This document shows positions 7,641-15,229 of a DNA stretch of 33,858 nucleotides, piece after piece. This stretch comes from an uncultured Craurococcus sp. (lineage in GTDB: Bacteria; Pseudomonadota; Alphaproteobacteria; Acetobacterales; Acetobacteraceae). The notes beneath the pieces were generated by a model that saw only the letters and a list, made by a program, of their open reading frames with translations, was not told the origin of the DNA and did not search any database. The DNA is taken from contig CADCTD010000176.1 of assembly GCA_902805545.1 (NCBI GenBank), positions 1-33,858 of the forward strand, read 5' to 3'. Position 1 is the stretch's first letter. Each line of letters begins with the position of its first letter. The position numbers and the translations under genes were made by a program.

Positions 7641-10322
7641 TCAGACGAAGAGGAAGTCGCCGAGGGTGAGCGCGCCATCGGCCAGGATGGTGATCTGGCC
7701 CGCCTCGGAGTCGAGGGAGACCTCGCCATCCGCGGTGAAGGTGAGGTCGTCGGCGGTGATGCCCACGAACTCCAGCTTGTCGACGCCCGCCTTGAAGTCG
7801 AGGATAATGTCGCTGCCGAAGCTGCCCGAGAAGCGGAAGGTGTTCGCCCCGGCGCCGCCCGTCATGACATCGTCGCCCGTGCCACCGAGGATGGTGTCGG
7901 CCCCGGCACCGCCGGTGATCTCGTCATTGCCGGCGCCGCCGTCGAGCAGGTTGCCGGCGTCGCTGCCGGTGATGGTGTCGTTGCCGGCGCCAGTCCTGAC
8001 GCCTTCGATCGAGACGAGGCTGAGGGCGAGGGCCGGGCTGGCCGGCTGGGTCAGATCGATCGCCTGCGAGGTCCCGATCGCGCTGTTGTCCAGGATGTCG
8101 AAGTCCGCGCCGCCATCCAGCGTGCCGCTGGCGAACCCGGCGAAGGTGTCGGCCCCGTTGCCGCCGGACGCCGTATCGGTGCCGCCGCCGTAGTTGAACA
8201 GGTCGTCTCCGTCGCCGCCTTCCAGCAGATTGGCGCCGGTTCCGCCATCGATGGTGTCGCCGCCCTCACCGCCGAGGACGATATCGTCGCCGGCACCGCC
8301 CATCAGGCTGCTACCGGTCGACCCACCCATGATGAAGTCGTCACCCGAACCACCGTCGATCGTGTCGGCCCCGCCGCCGCCGGTGATCTCGTCATTGCCG
8401 GCGCCGCCCTCGAGCAGATTGGCCGCATCGTTGCCGGTGATGGTGTCGCTGCCGGCGCCGGTCCTCACACCCTCGATCGAGACCAGGTTCAGGTCGAAGG
8501 CCGGGCTGAACGGCTGGGTCAGATCGATCGCCTGGGAGGTCCCGATCGCGCTGTTGTCGAGGATGTCGAAGTCCGCACCGCCATCGAGCGTGCCGCTGGT
8601 GAACCCGACGAAGATGTCAGCCCCGTTGCCGCCGAGCACCGTATCCGTGCCGGCACTACCAAGGAGGGAATCCGCCCCGTCGCCGCCGACGATGTAGTCG
8701 TTGCCGTCATCGCCAGAGATGGTATCGGCGCCAGCGCCACCAATGATCGTGTCCGCATCGGCGCCGCCACGGGCCTGGGCGCCGTCGCCGCCGAGGCGGA
8801 TCTCGTCGCTGCCTGCGCCGCCGTCGATGGTATCGGCCCCGCCGCCGCCGAGGATGTAGTCGCTGCCGTCGTCGCCGGAGATGCTATCGGCGCCGGCGCC
8901 GCCGATGATGACGTCCGCGTCGGCGCCGCCACGGGCCTGGGCGCCCTCGCTACCGAGGCGGATCTGGTCGCTGCCCGCGCCGCCGTCGATGGTATCGGCC
9001 CCGCCGCCGCCGACGAGGTAGTCGTTGCCGCCGTCGCCGGAGATGCTGTCAGCGCCGGCGCTACCAATGATGACGTCTGCGTCCGCGCCGCCACGAGCCT
9101 GGGCGCCGTCGCCGCCGAGGCGGATCTCGTCGCTGCCTGCGCCGCCGTCGATGGTATCCGCCCCGCCGCCGCCGACAAGGTAGTCGTTGCCGTCGTCACC
9201 GGAGATACTGTCGGCACCGGCGCCGCCGATGATGACGTCCGCGTCGGCGCCGCCACGAGCCTGGGCTCCCTCGCCACCGAGACGGATCTGGTCGCTGCCC
9301 GCGCCGCCGTCGATGGTATCGGCTCCGCCGCCACCGACGAGGTAGTCGTTGCCGTCGTCACCGGAGATGCTGTTGGCGCCGGCGCCGCCGATGATGACGT
9401 CCGCGTCCGCGCCGCCACGAGCCTGGGCGCCCTCGCCGCCGAGGCGGATCTCGTCGCTGCCTGCGCCGCCGTCGATCATATCGGCCCCGCCGCCGCCGAC
9501 GAGGTAGTCGTTGCCGCCGCCACCGCTCACGCTGTCAGCACCGGCACCGCCGATGATGACGTCAACATCCGCACCACCGACCAGGGTGCTCGCGGAGCCG
9601 CTGCCGAAAATGGAGTTGGCGCCGTCGCCGCCGTCGATCGAGTCGGATCCAGCGCCGTAGATGATATCCGCACCGATGCCACCGAGGATGGTCGCGGCCG
9701 CGGACGCACCGATGAGCAGGTCGTCGCCTTCGCCGCCGATCATCAGGGTCGTGGCGGTGCCGGCGCGCACGGTATCGTTGCCTGCACCGCCATCAACGGA
9801 GGCCGGCGCGCCCCAGATCTCGTCGCCGAAATCGGTGGCGATGATCCTCTCGAAGCCGTTGAAGTAGACGTCGCTGCCGACGATGGTGCCCGCCGCTGCG
9901 TAGATCACGTGCCCCTGGGCGGCGTTCGACATGTCGAAGGTGTCGGTGCCGCTGCCGGCGAGGATCGCGCCGCCGACGCCCTCGGTCCAAGCGACCGTGT
10001 TGTTGCCGTTGCCGACATTGATGTAGTTCGCGCCGCCGCCGGCGATGATCGTGTCGTTGCCGGCGCCAGTGATGATCTGGTCACCCAGCGCGGTCGGGCC
10101 GACATCGGAAGCGGCAGTTACGAAGTGGTTGCCATCGCTCAGATGCGCCTCGTCGGCACCAGTGCCGAGATCGACGAGGTTATCGCCGAGACCGGCCCAG
10201 ATGGTGTCGTTGCCGGCGCCGGCGACGATCGTGTCGTTGCCGGTCAGCGCCAGGATCTCGTCGTCATCCGGCGTACCCAGAAGACTGTCGGAGCCGGTCG
10301 TGCCGGGAATAATGTTGGCCAT
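7641..10322 (-). CDS. Large RTX calcium-binding protein, predicted type I secretion substrate
   Basis: This 893-residue protein is built mostly from RTX nonapeptides of the form GGxGxDxxx, which fold into calcium-loaded beta-rolls outside the cell. It has no N-terminal signal peptide. Residues 1-250 are a looser RTX region. Residues 249-518 are five 54-residue tandem units, followed by a sixth decayed unit. Two copies of a 97-residue block containing DILDNSAIGTSQAIDLTQP come next, 156 residues apart. The C-terminus (NTFRFSGSFGSDIILDFKAG onward, ending GDFLFV) matches the type I secretion signal type, an acidic residue then a hydrophobic tail. I see no enzymatic domain, so a surface or matrix role is likely. 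ATG at 10322 was chosen because GGGGG lies about 9 bases upstream and the product starts directly in RTX-like sequence. The gene diverges from the RTX-exporter arm. Confidence 0.9.
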   Translation of the reverse strand: MANIIPGTTGSDSLLGTPDDDEILALTGNDTIVAGAGNDTIWAGLGDNLVDLGTGADEAHLSDGNHFVTAASDVGPTALGDQIITGAGNDTIIAGGGANYINVGNGNNTVAWTEGVGGAILAGSGTDTFDMSNAAQGHVIYAAAGTIVGSDVYFNGFERIIATDFGDEIWGAPASVDGGAGNDTVRAGTATTLMIGGEGDDLLIGASAAATILGGIGADIIYGAGSDSIDGGDGANSIFGSGSASTLVGGADVDVIIGGAGADSVSGGGGNDYLVGGGGADMIDGGAGSDEIRLGGEGAQARGGADADVIIGGAGANSISGDDGNDYLVGGGGADTIDGGAGSDQIRLGGEGAQARGGADADVIIGGAGADSISGDDGNDYLVGGGGADTIDGGAGSDEIRLGGDGAQARGGADADVIIGSAGADSISGDGGNDYLVGGGGADTIDGGAGSDQIRLGSEGAQARGGADADVIIGGAGADSISGDDGSDYILGGGGADTIDGGAGSDEIRLGGDGAQARGGADADTIIGGAGADTISGDDGNDYIVGGDGADSLLGSAGTDTVLGGNGADIFVGFTSGTLDGGADFDILDNSAIGTSQAIDLTQPFSPAFDLNLVSIEGVRTGAGSDTITGNDAANLLEGGAGNDEITGGGGADTIDGGSGDDFIMGGSTGSSLMGGAGDDIVLGGEGGDTIDGGTGANLLEGGDGDDLFNYGGGTDTASGGNGADTFAGFASGTLDGGADFDILDNSAIGTSQAIDLTQPASPALALSLVSIEGVRTGAGNDTITGSDAGNLLDGGAGNDEITGGAGADTILGGTGDDVMTGGAGANTFRFSGSFGSDIILDFKAGVDKLEFVGITADDLTFTADGEVSLDSEAGQITILADGALTLGDFLFV
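7870..8160 (-). repeat. Downstream copy of a 468-base-spaced duplication in the RTX gene
   Basis: About 291 bases encoding the block from NGADTF to GTGDD recur at 8338-8628 with an offset of exactly 468 bases (156 codons). Stretches such as DILDNSAIGTSQAIDLTQP are identical in protein and nearly so in DNA. Edges are approximate. Confidence 0.8.
8338..8628 (-). repeat. Upstream copy of the 468-base-spaced duplication in the RTX gene
   Basis: This is the partner of the block at 7870-8160. It encodes NGADIF to GSGDD with the same DILDNSAIGTSQ core. The region between the copies holds ordinary RTX nonapeptides. Edges are approximate. Confidence 0.8.
8769..9578 (-). repeat. Five tandem 162-base units inside the large RTX gene
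   Basis: The phrase GATGGTATCGG or a close variant recurs at 8826, 8988, 9150, 9312 and 9474, exactly 162 bases apart, which defines five 54-codon units. A sixth, diverged unit continues to about 8607. The units alternate in a few residues, for example SDE/SDQ and GGD/GGE. This indicates repeated unequal duplication, so copy number may vary between strains or be collapsed in assemblies. Confidence 0.9.
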
Positions 10323-10398
10323 CAAGGCGCCCCCAAAGCTGCGAAGCGAACAGAAGCCGCCCCATCCGCGGGACGCCCCATTCAACCGATACCGGCTT

Positions 10399-10427
10399 TT
10401 AATACGGGATTCACAACCGCTGGTGAA
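10399..10427 (-). promoter_or_regulatory. Candidate promoter of the large RTX gene
   Basis: On the minus strand TTCACC (10427-10422) and TATTAA (10404-10399) are separated by 17 bases, each matching 4 of 6 sigma-70 consensus positions. They lie about 75 bases upstream of the RTX start at 10322, in an AT-richer stretch. The -35 element overlaps one copy of the CAACCGCTGGT repeat. Confidence 0.35.
10414..10424 (+). repeat. CAACCGCTGGT element, copy 1
   Basis: This 11-base sequence occurs identically at 10682-10692 in the same intergenic region. The core ACC-GCT-GGT is itself an inverted repeat. One copy sits on each candidate divergent promoter, as expected for a shared regulator of both RTX genes, but this is inference from position. 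Confidence 0.4.
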
Positions 10428-10477
10428 GAAGGCACACCGTCTCAATTTGTACCGGAGATAGAGAAACAAGCCCGAAA

Positions 10478-10492
10478 CTCATTGGTAATGAG
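10478..10492. promoter_or_regulatory. Inverted repeat CTCATT-GGT-AATGAG between the RTX genes
   Basis: Perfect 6-base arms flank a 3-base centre, near the middle of the divergent region. The size and symmetry are those of a small operator. No known regulator can be named. Confidence 0.35.
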
Positions 10493-10510
10493 CACCATCG
10501 GAGCTTCCTT

Positions 10511-10524
10511 TCGCGATTTCGCGA
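10511..10524. promoter_or_regulatory. Symmetric element TCGCGA-TT-TCGCGA between the RTX genes
   Basis: Two copies of the palindrome TCGCGA are separated by TT, giving a 14-base symmetric site about 20 bases from the CTCATT inverted repeat. It is a candidate operator. A further short palindrome, TGAC-TT-GTCA, lies at 10643-10652. The rest of the 433-base interval from 10323 to 10755 holds no credible gene. Confidence 0.3.
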
Positions 10525-10669
10525 TCTTGTCTCCTGACAGGTCAGCTCGTTCGGCTTCGGCTGTGCATAAGGGAAAACTCAGGCGCGCTGTGTCGCGGCA
10601 TGAGGAAGCCTCCGTCTCCGACCGCGCCTGAGTCCGGTGTAATGACTTGTCACTTTCGGTGCCTCCAGA

Positions 10670-10697
10670 TTGACCATTATGCAACCGCTGGTTAAAG
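10670..10697 (+). promoter_or_regulatory. Candidate promoter of the rightward RTX-exporter operon
   Basis: TTGACC (10670-10675) and TTAAAG (10692-10697) are 16 bases apart, a fair sigma-70-like pair about 60 bases upstream of the RTX start at 10756. The second copy of CAACCGCTGGT (10682-10692) lies between the two boxes. Confidence 0.35.
10682..10692 (+). repeat. CAACCGCTGGT element, copy 2
   Basis: Identical to 10414-10424. It sits inside the spacer of the candidate rightward promoter. Here the flanking base extends the symmetry to AACC-GCT-GGTT. Confidence 0.4.
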
Positions 10698-10755
10698 ATC
10701 ACTTTCATAGGACGGCGCCTCGTTGGCGCTCGGCATCGGCGGTGGGGTATTGGTC

Positions 10756-11601
10756 ATGGCGGATTTTGCATCGGTTGCGGGGGGCGGTACCTACGACCTC
10801 GCCCAGTTCAGCTCGGTCCCGGGCGGCGTTGACGCGTTTTACCACATCGAGACGGGTGGCCTCTTCATCGATCGTGGCCTCTCGACCGGCAACACCCAGG
10901 TCGATGCCAGCGGCGCCAGCGGCGGCGTCGCGTTCAAGGATGGCTCGGTCGACAACGGCCCGGGCTTCGGCTTCCAGGGCAGCGCATTTGCCGACACCGT
11001 CAACGCAGGCGGCGGCGACGACAGCATCTCGGCCGGCGGCGGCAACAACTACGTCACCGGTGGCGACGGCAATGACTCGATCACGGCAGGCGACGGCAAT
11101 GACACGCTGATCGGTGGCTCTGGCAACGACCAGATCTTCGGCGGCAACGGCAGCAACAACATCCAGGGCGGTGACGGCAACGACACCCTGGCTGGTGGCA
11201 CCGGCAATGACAGCATCTCCGGCGGCGTCGGCGATGACAGCATCTGGGGCGGTGCCGGCAACGACACGCTGCTCGGTGGCGACGGCTTGGATACGCTGGC
11301 GGGCGGCGCCGGCAACGACATGCTCGTCGGTGGCGGCGGCGCCGACCTGTTCACCTACGAGCAGGGCTTCGGCGGCAGCGACACGATCGTGGGCTTCAGC
11401 TACGGCGAGGATGTCGTGCAGATCAAGGCCGGCATGGACGGCGTCAACAGCCTGAGCGACCTGGCCGGCAAGATCACGGTGGACGGCTCGGGCGTGAAGA
11501 TCACCCTGAGCGGCGGCGACACCATCCTCATCAAGGGCGTGACCGGCGCAAGCGCCACCGACCTGATTGCGAACCCGGAGAGCTGGATCAAGATTGTCTA
11601 G
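10756..11601 (+). CDS. Small RTX calcium-binding protein, predicted type I secretion substrate
   Basis: This 281-residue protein has no signal peptide. Its unique N-terminal domain is residues 1-82 (MADFASVAGGGTYDLAQFSS onward). Thirteen uninterrupted RTX nonapeptides follow at residues 83-199, for example TGGDGNDSI, IGGSGNDQI and WGGAGNDTL. The 82-residue C-terminal domain ends in PESWIKIV, a plausible uncleaved type I export signal. Secreted RTX domains fold on binding calcium outside the cell. The ATG at 10756 is preceded by GGGG about 11 bases upstream; an in-frame TTG at 10723 is less likely. It is the first gene of the rightward cluster that continues into glycosyltransferases and an exporter, which makes it the most likely dedicated cargo. 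No catalytic domain is recognisable. Confidence 0.88.
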   Translation: MADFASVAGGGTYDLAQFSSVPGGVDAFYHIETGGLFIDRGLSTGNTQVDASGASGGVAFKDGSVDNGPGFGFQGSAFADTVNAGGGDDSISAGGGNNYVTGGDGNDSITAGDGNDTLIGGSGNDQIFGGNGSNNIQGGDGNDTLAGGTGNDSISGGVGDDSIWGGAGNDTLLGGDGLDTLAGGAGNDMLVGGGGADLFTYEQGFGGSDTIVGFSYGEDVVQIKAGMDGVNSLSDLAGKITVDGSGVKITLSGGDTILIKGVTGASATDLIANPESWIKIV

Positions 11602-11611
11602 CAGCCAGCTC
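11580..11611 (+). other. Weak inverted repeat spanning the small RTX gene stop
   Basis: GAGCTGG (11580-11586) can pair with CCAGCTC (11605-11611) across an 18-base loop that contains the stop codon. There is no T tract. It might reduce read-through from the abundant cargo message into the downstream genes, but the stem is short. Confidence 0.25.
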
Positions 11612-11653
11612 CAGGTAAAGACTGCAGAAAGCTTTCCCTGATACCCGTGCCTC

Positions 11654-13885
11654 ATGATGACGGGGGCAAGGGTTCTGAATACGACCGACCCGATGCCGGC
11701 GACATCCTCGGATGTCGCCGGTTGCGCTTCTGCCGTGCTGCTGGCGCTCTCGCCCGCCGTTGCGCTGCTCGTCCTGAAGGGCGGGCTTCCGGGCGTCGAT
11801 ACCGGCAGCCTCTCCCTCACCTCCGCCTATGGGCCGATCCAGCCTCCCATGTCCTGGCATTCCGTGCCGGGGACGGAACCGCCGCTCTCGCTGCTGCTGC
11901 TGCGGGCGCAGCCGGGGCTCGCGGTGGGCGAGCCCCTGGAGGCGAGCGACGAGGCCGGCGGGCGACTGAGGCTGCTCCTCGGGCCGGGCACGATCGCCGG
12001 TGAGTTCGATGGGTTGGCCCCGGCCGCGATCCTGCGCGTGGCCGGCTTCCTTGCCTCGCGCGAGCGGCGGCTGCTGCGTGGCGTCGAGGACCCGGCCTTC
12101 GCCGCGGCATGCCATGACGTTGCAGGGCTCGCCCCCGCGCCGGAGCGGATGGCAAAGCCCGTCGCGCTCTGCGGGGCGGATGCGGTGCTCTGGTCCCTCC
12201 CCCGCGGCCTGGCGGCGGAGCCCGCCACCTCCTACGTCATCGGCCGGCACAGGGTCCGGCAGGTCAGTCACGCGGCCGGGGCGCTGGTTCTGGCCGACCG
12301 CGGATTCGAGGGCGCGTTCCTGGTGCCGGCCGGGGCTGAGGGGCCGATTCGCCTCGCGCCCACGCCGGCCAGGCTGCCGACGCTCGGGGATCTGGCCCGG
12401 CGGCAGGATCCGGCCGGGCGCAGCCTCTACCGCCTGGCGACGACCGAGCTGGCGCGGCGTGCCCAGGCGGAGGAGGAGGCGCGGCGGCTGCTGCGGGACC
12501 ATCAGCTCGTGCAGCCGGCGCAGCAGGCAGCGCATGTCAGCCAGCCGGAGGAACCCTTCGGCGGGGCGCTCGAGCTCGCGGTCGATGATCACGGAGGCGG
12601 GCTTTTCCTGCGCGGCTGGCTGCGGGATCCGCTCGGGCTGGTCGGGCGGCTCGTCCTGCAGGGGCGATTCGGCGAGCAGAGGCTGCTGCCGGAGCAGATG
12701 CTCCGATTCCCGCGGCCGGACATCGTCAAGAAGTACACCGAGGCGCCGCATGGGGCGCCGGAGGTGAAGGCCGGCTTCATCGCGCATCTGCCGCGGGCGG
12801 CCTTGCGGCCCTCGGCCCAGTGGCGGCTGCAGGTGAAGCTCAGCACGGGCGATGAGGTGGCGCTGGTGGCGCCGCCGGCCATCACGACGCCGCTGCTGGC
12901 GCGCGACCGGGTGCTGGGCGGCATCGCGCCGGTGCATGTCACGCCGGAGATCATGGCCCGCTGCATTGCCCCGCCGGTGGAGCGGCTGCATCGGCGGGTG
13001 ATGGCGGCGCGGCAAGCGCCGGAGGTGGTGCGCATCGGCAAGCCGGTTGCGGCGCCGGCGGTCAGCCTGGTGATCCCGATCTATCGCAACGTCTTCTACC
13101 TGCGGCATCAGCTTGCGGCCTTCGCGCGGGATGCGAGCCTCGACGAGGCCGAGCTGGTCTTCGTGCTCGACAGCCCGGAGCAGCGGGAGGATCTGGAGCA
13201 CAACCTGCGGGGCTACCGCGGCATCGGCGGCAGGCCGGTGACCTTGGTCGTGCAGCCGGCCAATTACGGCTACGGCAGCGCCTGCAACGCGGGCGCCGCG
13301 GAGGCGCGGGCGCCCATCCTGCTGCTGCTGAACTCCGATGTGGTTCCGGCGCGGCGCGGCTGGCTGCGGCCGTTGCTCGGCATGCTCGAGGCCGCGCCGG
13401 ATGTCGCCGCGGTGGGGCCGAAGCTGCTCTACGGCAACGACTCGCTGCAGCATGCTGGGCTCTACTTCGAGCGGCTCGGCGACGGCGGCGATTGGTACAA
13501 CAGCCACTACTACAAGGGCCTGCCGCGCCATTTCCCGGCGGCGGATGTCGCGCGGGAGGTGCCGGGCATCACCGGCGCGGCCTTCTGCGTGCGGCGGGCG
13601 GCCTTCGAGGCGGTGGGCGGGGTTACCACCGACTATGTCGTCGGCGACTACGAGGATTCGGATCTCTGCCTGAAGCTGCGGGCGGCGGGGCATCGCATCG
13701 CCTACGTGCCGGGCTCGGAACTCTATCATTTCGAGCGGCAGTCGATCACGCTGCATGGCGGCTACGCCAAGACGCTGACGGCCGCCTATAACCGCGGCCT
13801 GCATCATCGCCGCTGGGCGGATGACATCGCGGCGCTGATGGCGCGGGATTGGCCGGCGGGCACGCTGCCGGGTGACGGGGCATGA
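11654..13885 (+). CDS. Large GT2 glycosyltransferase with N-terminal unknown region and GW module
   Basis: This 743-residue protein has three parts. Residues 1-300 resemble no family I know. At about residues 305-380 there is a beta-rich module with RGWLRDP (320-326), related in pattern to the module in the membrane protein at 15230-15946. A family 2 glycosyltransferase domain fills about 470-720. It starts VSLVIPIYRN, contains the metal-site-like NSD (560-562) and ends with the GDYEDSDLCLKLRAAGH acceptor region (Glu667, Asp668). Such enzymes transfer a sugar from a nucleotide donor in the cytoplasm. It lies 52 bases after the small RTX gene and overlaps the next glycosyltransferase by 4 bases (ATGA). 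The substrate is unknown: either polysaccharide synthesis or glycosylation of the RTX cargo is possible. The start codon has no clear ribosome-binding site. Confidence 0.85.
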   Translation: MMTGARVLNTTDPMPATSSDVAGCASAVLLALSPAVALLVLKGGLPGVDTGSLSLTSAYGPIQPPMSWHSVPGTEPPLSLLLLRAQPGLAVGEPLEASDEAGGRLRLLLGPGTIAGEFDGLAPAAILRVAGFLASRERRLLRGVEDPAFAAACHDVAGLAPAPERMAKPVALCGADAVLWSLPRGLAAEPATSYVIGRHRVRQVSHAAGALVLADRGFEGAFLVPAGAEGPIRLAPTPARLPTLGDLARRQDPAGRSLYRLATTELARRAQAEEEARRLLRDHQLVQPAQQAAHVSQPEEPFGGALELAVDDHGGGLFLRGWLRDPLGLVGRLVLQGRFGEQRLLPEQMLRFPRPDIVKKYTEAPHGAPEVKAGFIAHLPRAALRPSAQWRLQVKLSTGDEVALVAPPAITTPLLARDRVLGGIAPVHVTPEIMARCIAPPVERLHRRVMAARQAPEVVRIGKPVAAPAVSLVIPIYRNVFYLRHQLAAFARDASLDEAELVFVLDSPEQREDLEHNLRGYRGIGGRPVTLVVQPANYGYGSACNAGAAEARAPILLLLNSDVVPARRGWLRPLLGMLEAAPDVAAVGPKLLYGNDSLQHAGLYFERLGDGGDWYNSHYYKGLPRHFPAADVAREVPGITGAAFCVRRAAFEAVGGVTTDYVVGDYEDSDLCLKLRAAGHRIAYVPGSELYHFERQSITLHGGYAKTLTAAYNRGLHHRRWADDIAALMARDWPAGTLPGDGA

Positions 13886-15135
13886 CGGCGATGCGCGTGC
13901 TCTTTCTCTGCCACAACCACCCGACGCTCCAGCCTGGCGGGACGGAAGTCTTCGCCCGCAACCTGTTCCGCGAGTTGCGCGACCGGCACGGGGTGGAGGG
14001 GCTGTTCCTCGCCGCCGTCACCAGCGCCCACCGCGAGCCGCTGCCGGGAACGGTGGTGCAGGCGGTCGGCCAGGCGACCGATGAGATGCTGCTCTGGCTG
14101 AACAGCTTCGACCGGTTCTTCCTGTCGCAGCCGGATACCTATGGGCTGGCGACGCTCGCCCCGCTGGTCGAGGCGCTGGCACCGGATGTGGTGCATGTCC
14201 ACCACGCGCTGCAGCTCGGCACCGAGACCATCGACCTGGTGCGGCGGCTGGCGCCGCGGGCGCGCTTCGTCTTCACCGCGCATGACTTCTTCCCGATCTG
14301 TCCGCAGGAGGGGCAGCTGCTCACCACGGACGGGCGGCTCTGCTCGGGGCCGACGCTCGATGGCTGCCTGCGCTGCTTTCCGGACCGGGGGGCGACGGAT
14401 ATCGTCATGCGGCAGCTCGAGCTGCGTGATGCCTTCGCCGATTTCGACCATATCCTGGTGCCGAGCGCCTTCGCTCGCGGGCGCTATGTGGCGAGCGGAT
14501 GGCCGGCAGAGCGTTTCAGCGTCATGCCGAACGGCGTGCCGGAGCTGCCGGCGGCGCCCTTCCGCGCGGCGCCGGATGGGCGGCGGGACCGGTTCGGCTT
14601 CTTCGGCCACATCAACCGGTTCAAGGGCAGCCTGATGCTGCTGCGCGCCTCGCTCCGGCTGAGCGAGGCGGGCGTCGCGCACCGCGTCACGCTGAACGGT
14701 GGCGCGGCCTACCAGTCCGATGCCTTCATGTCGGAGTTCAACGCCGCCCTCGCCGCGGCACCGGCGGCCAACTACCGCGGCGCCTATGTGGCCGAGGAGT
14801 TGGCCAGGCTGATGGAGCAGGTGGATTGGGTGGTGATCCCCTCCATCTGGTGGGAGAACGCGCCGCTCGTGGTGCAGGAAGCCTTCCGCCATCGCCGCCC
14901 GGTCATCTGCAGCGGCATCGGCGGCACGGCCGAGATGGTGCGCGACGGCGTCGACGGGCTGCATGCGCCGGTGAAGGACCCGGCCGGGCTCGCCGAGGTG
15001 ATGCGCCGGGCAGTCGAGACCGAAGGGTTGTGGGAGCGGCTGGTCGAGGGCATCGCCCCGCCGGTGACGCTGGCCGAGACGGCTTACCGGCACCTTAAGT
15101 TGTATAAAGCTGCGCTGGCGGACGCTCCCCGTTAG
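13882..15135 (+). CDS. GT4-family glycosyltransferase
   Basis: This 417-residue enzyme has the GT-B fold of family 4. The N-terminal domain starts MRVLFLCHNHPTLQPGGTE, with the Gly-Gly-Thr-Glu typical of the acceptor-binding loop, and contains DVVHVHHALQLG and FTAHDFFPICP. The C-terminal domain has GFFGHINRFKG and the nucleotide-sugar binding E-x7-E motif at Glu325 and Glu333 (WENAPLVVQEAF), followed by GGTAEMVRDGVDGL. There is no membrane segment, so it works in the cytoplasm or at the membrane surface. Its start overlaps the GT2 gene as ATGA, so the two enzymes are probably made together and act on the same glycan. Confidence 0.92.
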   Translation: MTAMRVLFLCHNHPTLQPGGTEVFARNLFRELRDRHGVEGLFLAAVTSAHREPLPGTVVQAVGQATDEMLLWLNSFDRFFLSQPDTYGLATLAPLVEALAPDVVHVHHALQLGTETIDLVRRLAPRARFVFTAHDFFPICPQEGQLLTTDGRLCSGPTLDGCLRCFPDRGATDIVMRQLELRDAFADFDHILVPSAFARGRYVASGWPAERFSVMPNGVPELPAAPFRAAPDGRRDRFGFFGHINRFKGSLMLLRASLRLSEAGVAHRVTLNGGAAYQSDAFMSEFNAALAAAPAANYRGAYVAEELARLMEQVDWVVIPSIWWENAPLVVQEAFRHRRPVICSGIGGTAEMVRDGVDGLHAPVKDPAGLAEVMRRAVETEGLWERLVEGIAPPVTLAETAYRHLKLYKAALADAPR

Positions 15136-15148
15136 AATGCAGCCCGAT

Positions 15149-15169
15149 CCGGGGCGCCTGCCGCCCCGG
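15149..15169 (+). other. GC-rich hairpin between glycosyltransferase and exporter genes
   Basis: CCGGGGCG (15149-15156) pairs perfectly with CGCCCCGG (15162-15169) around a 5-base loop, 13 bases after the GT4 stop. No T tract follows. It may attenuate transcription or stabilise the message between the two halves of the cluster. Confidence 0.4.
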
Positions 15170-15229
15170 GATGTCATCTGGTCGAGCGCACTGCCCTGAC
15201 AGGGGCCTGCTCAAGGGAAGTTTTCGCCG

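Noticed and set aside
8769-9578. Regular 162-base repeats considered as a CRISPR-like or satellite array
   Set aside because: The period is an exact multiple of three, the frame stays open and the units encode RTX nonapeptides.
7509-10521. The octamer CGATTTCG/CGAAATCG in both regulatory regions flanking the large RTX gene, suggesting a shared regulator
   Set aside because: The same octamer also occurs inside coding sequence (near 9827 and 14439), so its presence in both promoters is not specific.
7581-10631. A 1016-codon open frame on the plus strand opposite the large RTX gene
   Set aside because: It is the complement of GC-rich repeat codons. The minus-strand frame has clear RTX repeats and a secretion tail, while this one has only a low-complexity Ala/Val/Asp composition.
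10442-10708. An 88-codon minus-strand frame in the divergent RTX region
   Set aside because: Codon third positions are not GC-biased as in real genes here, it overlaps the candidate promoters, and no domain is visible.
11588-13807. A 739-codon open frame on the minus strand opposite the GT2 gene
   Set aside because: Its Arg/Pro/His-rich composition is typical of antisense frames in GC-rich DNA, and the plus strand encodes a recognisable glycosyltransferase.
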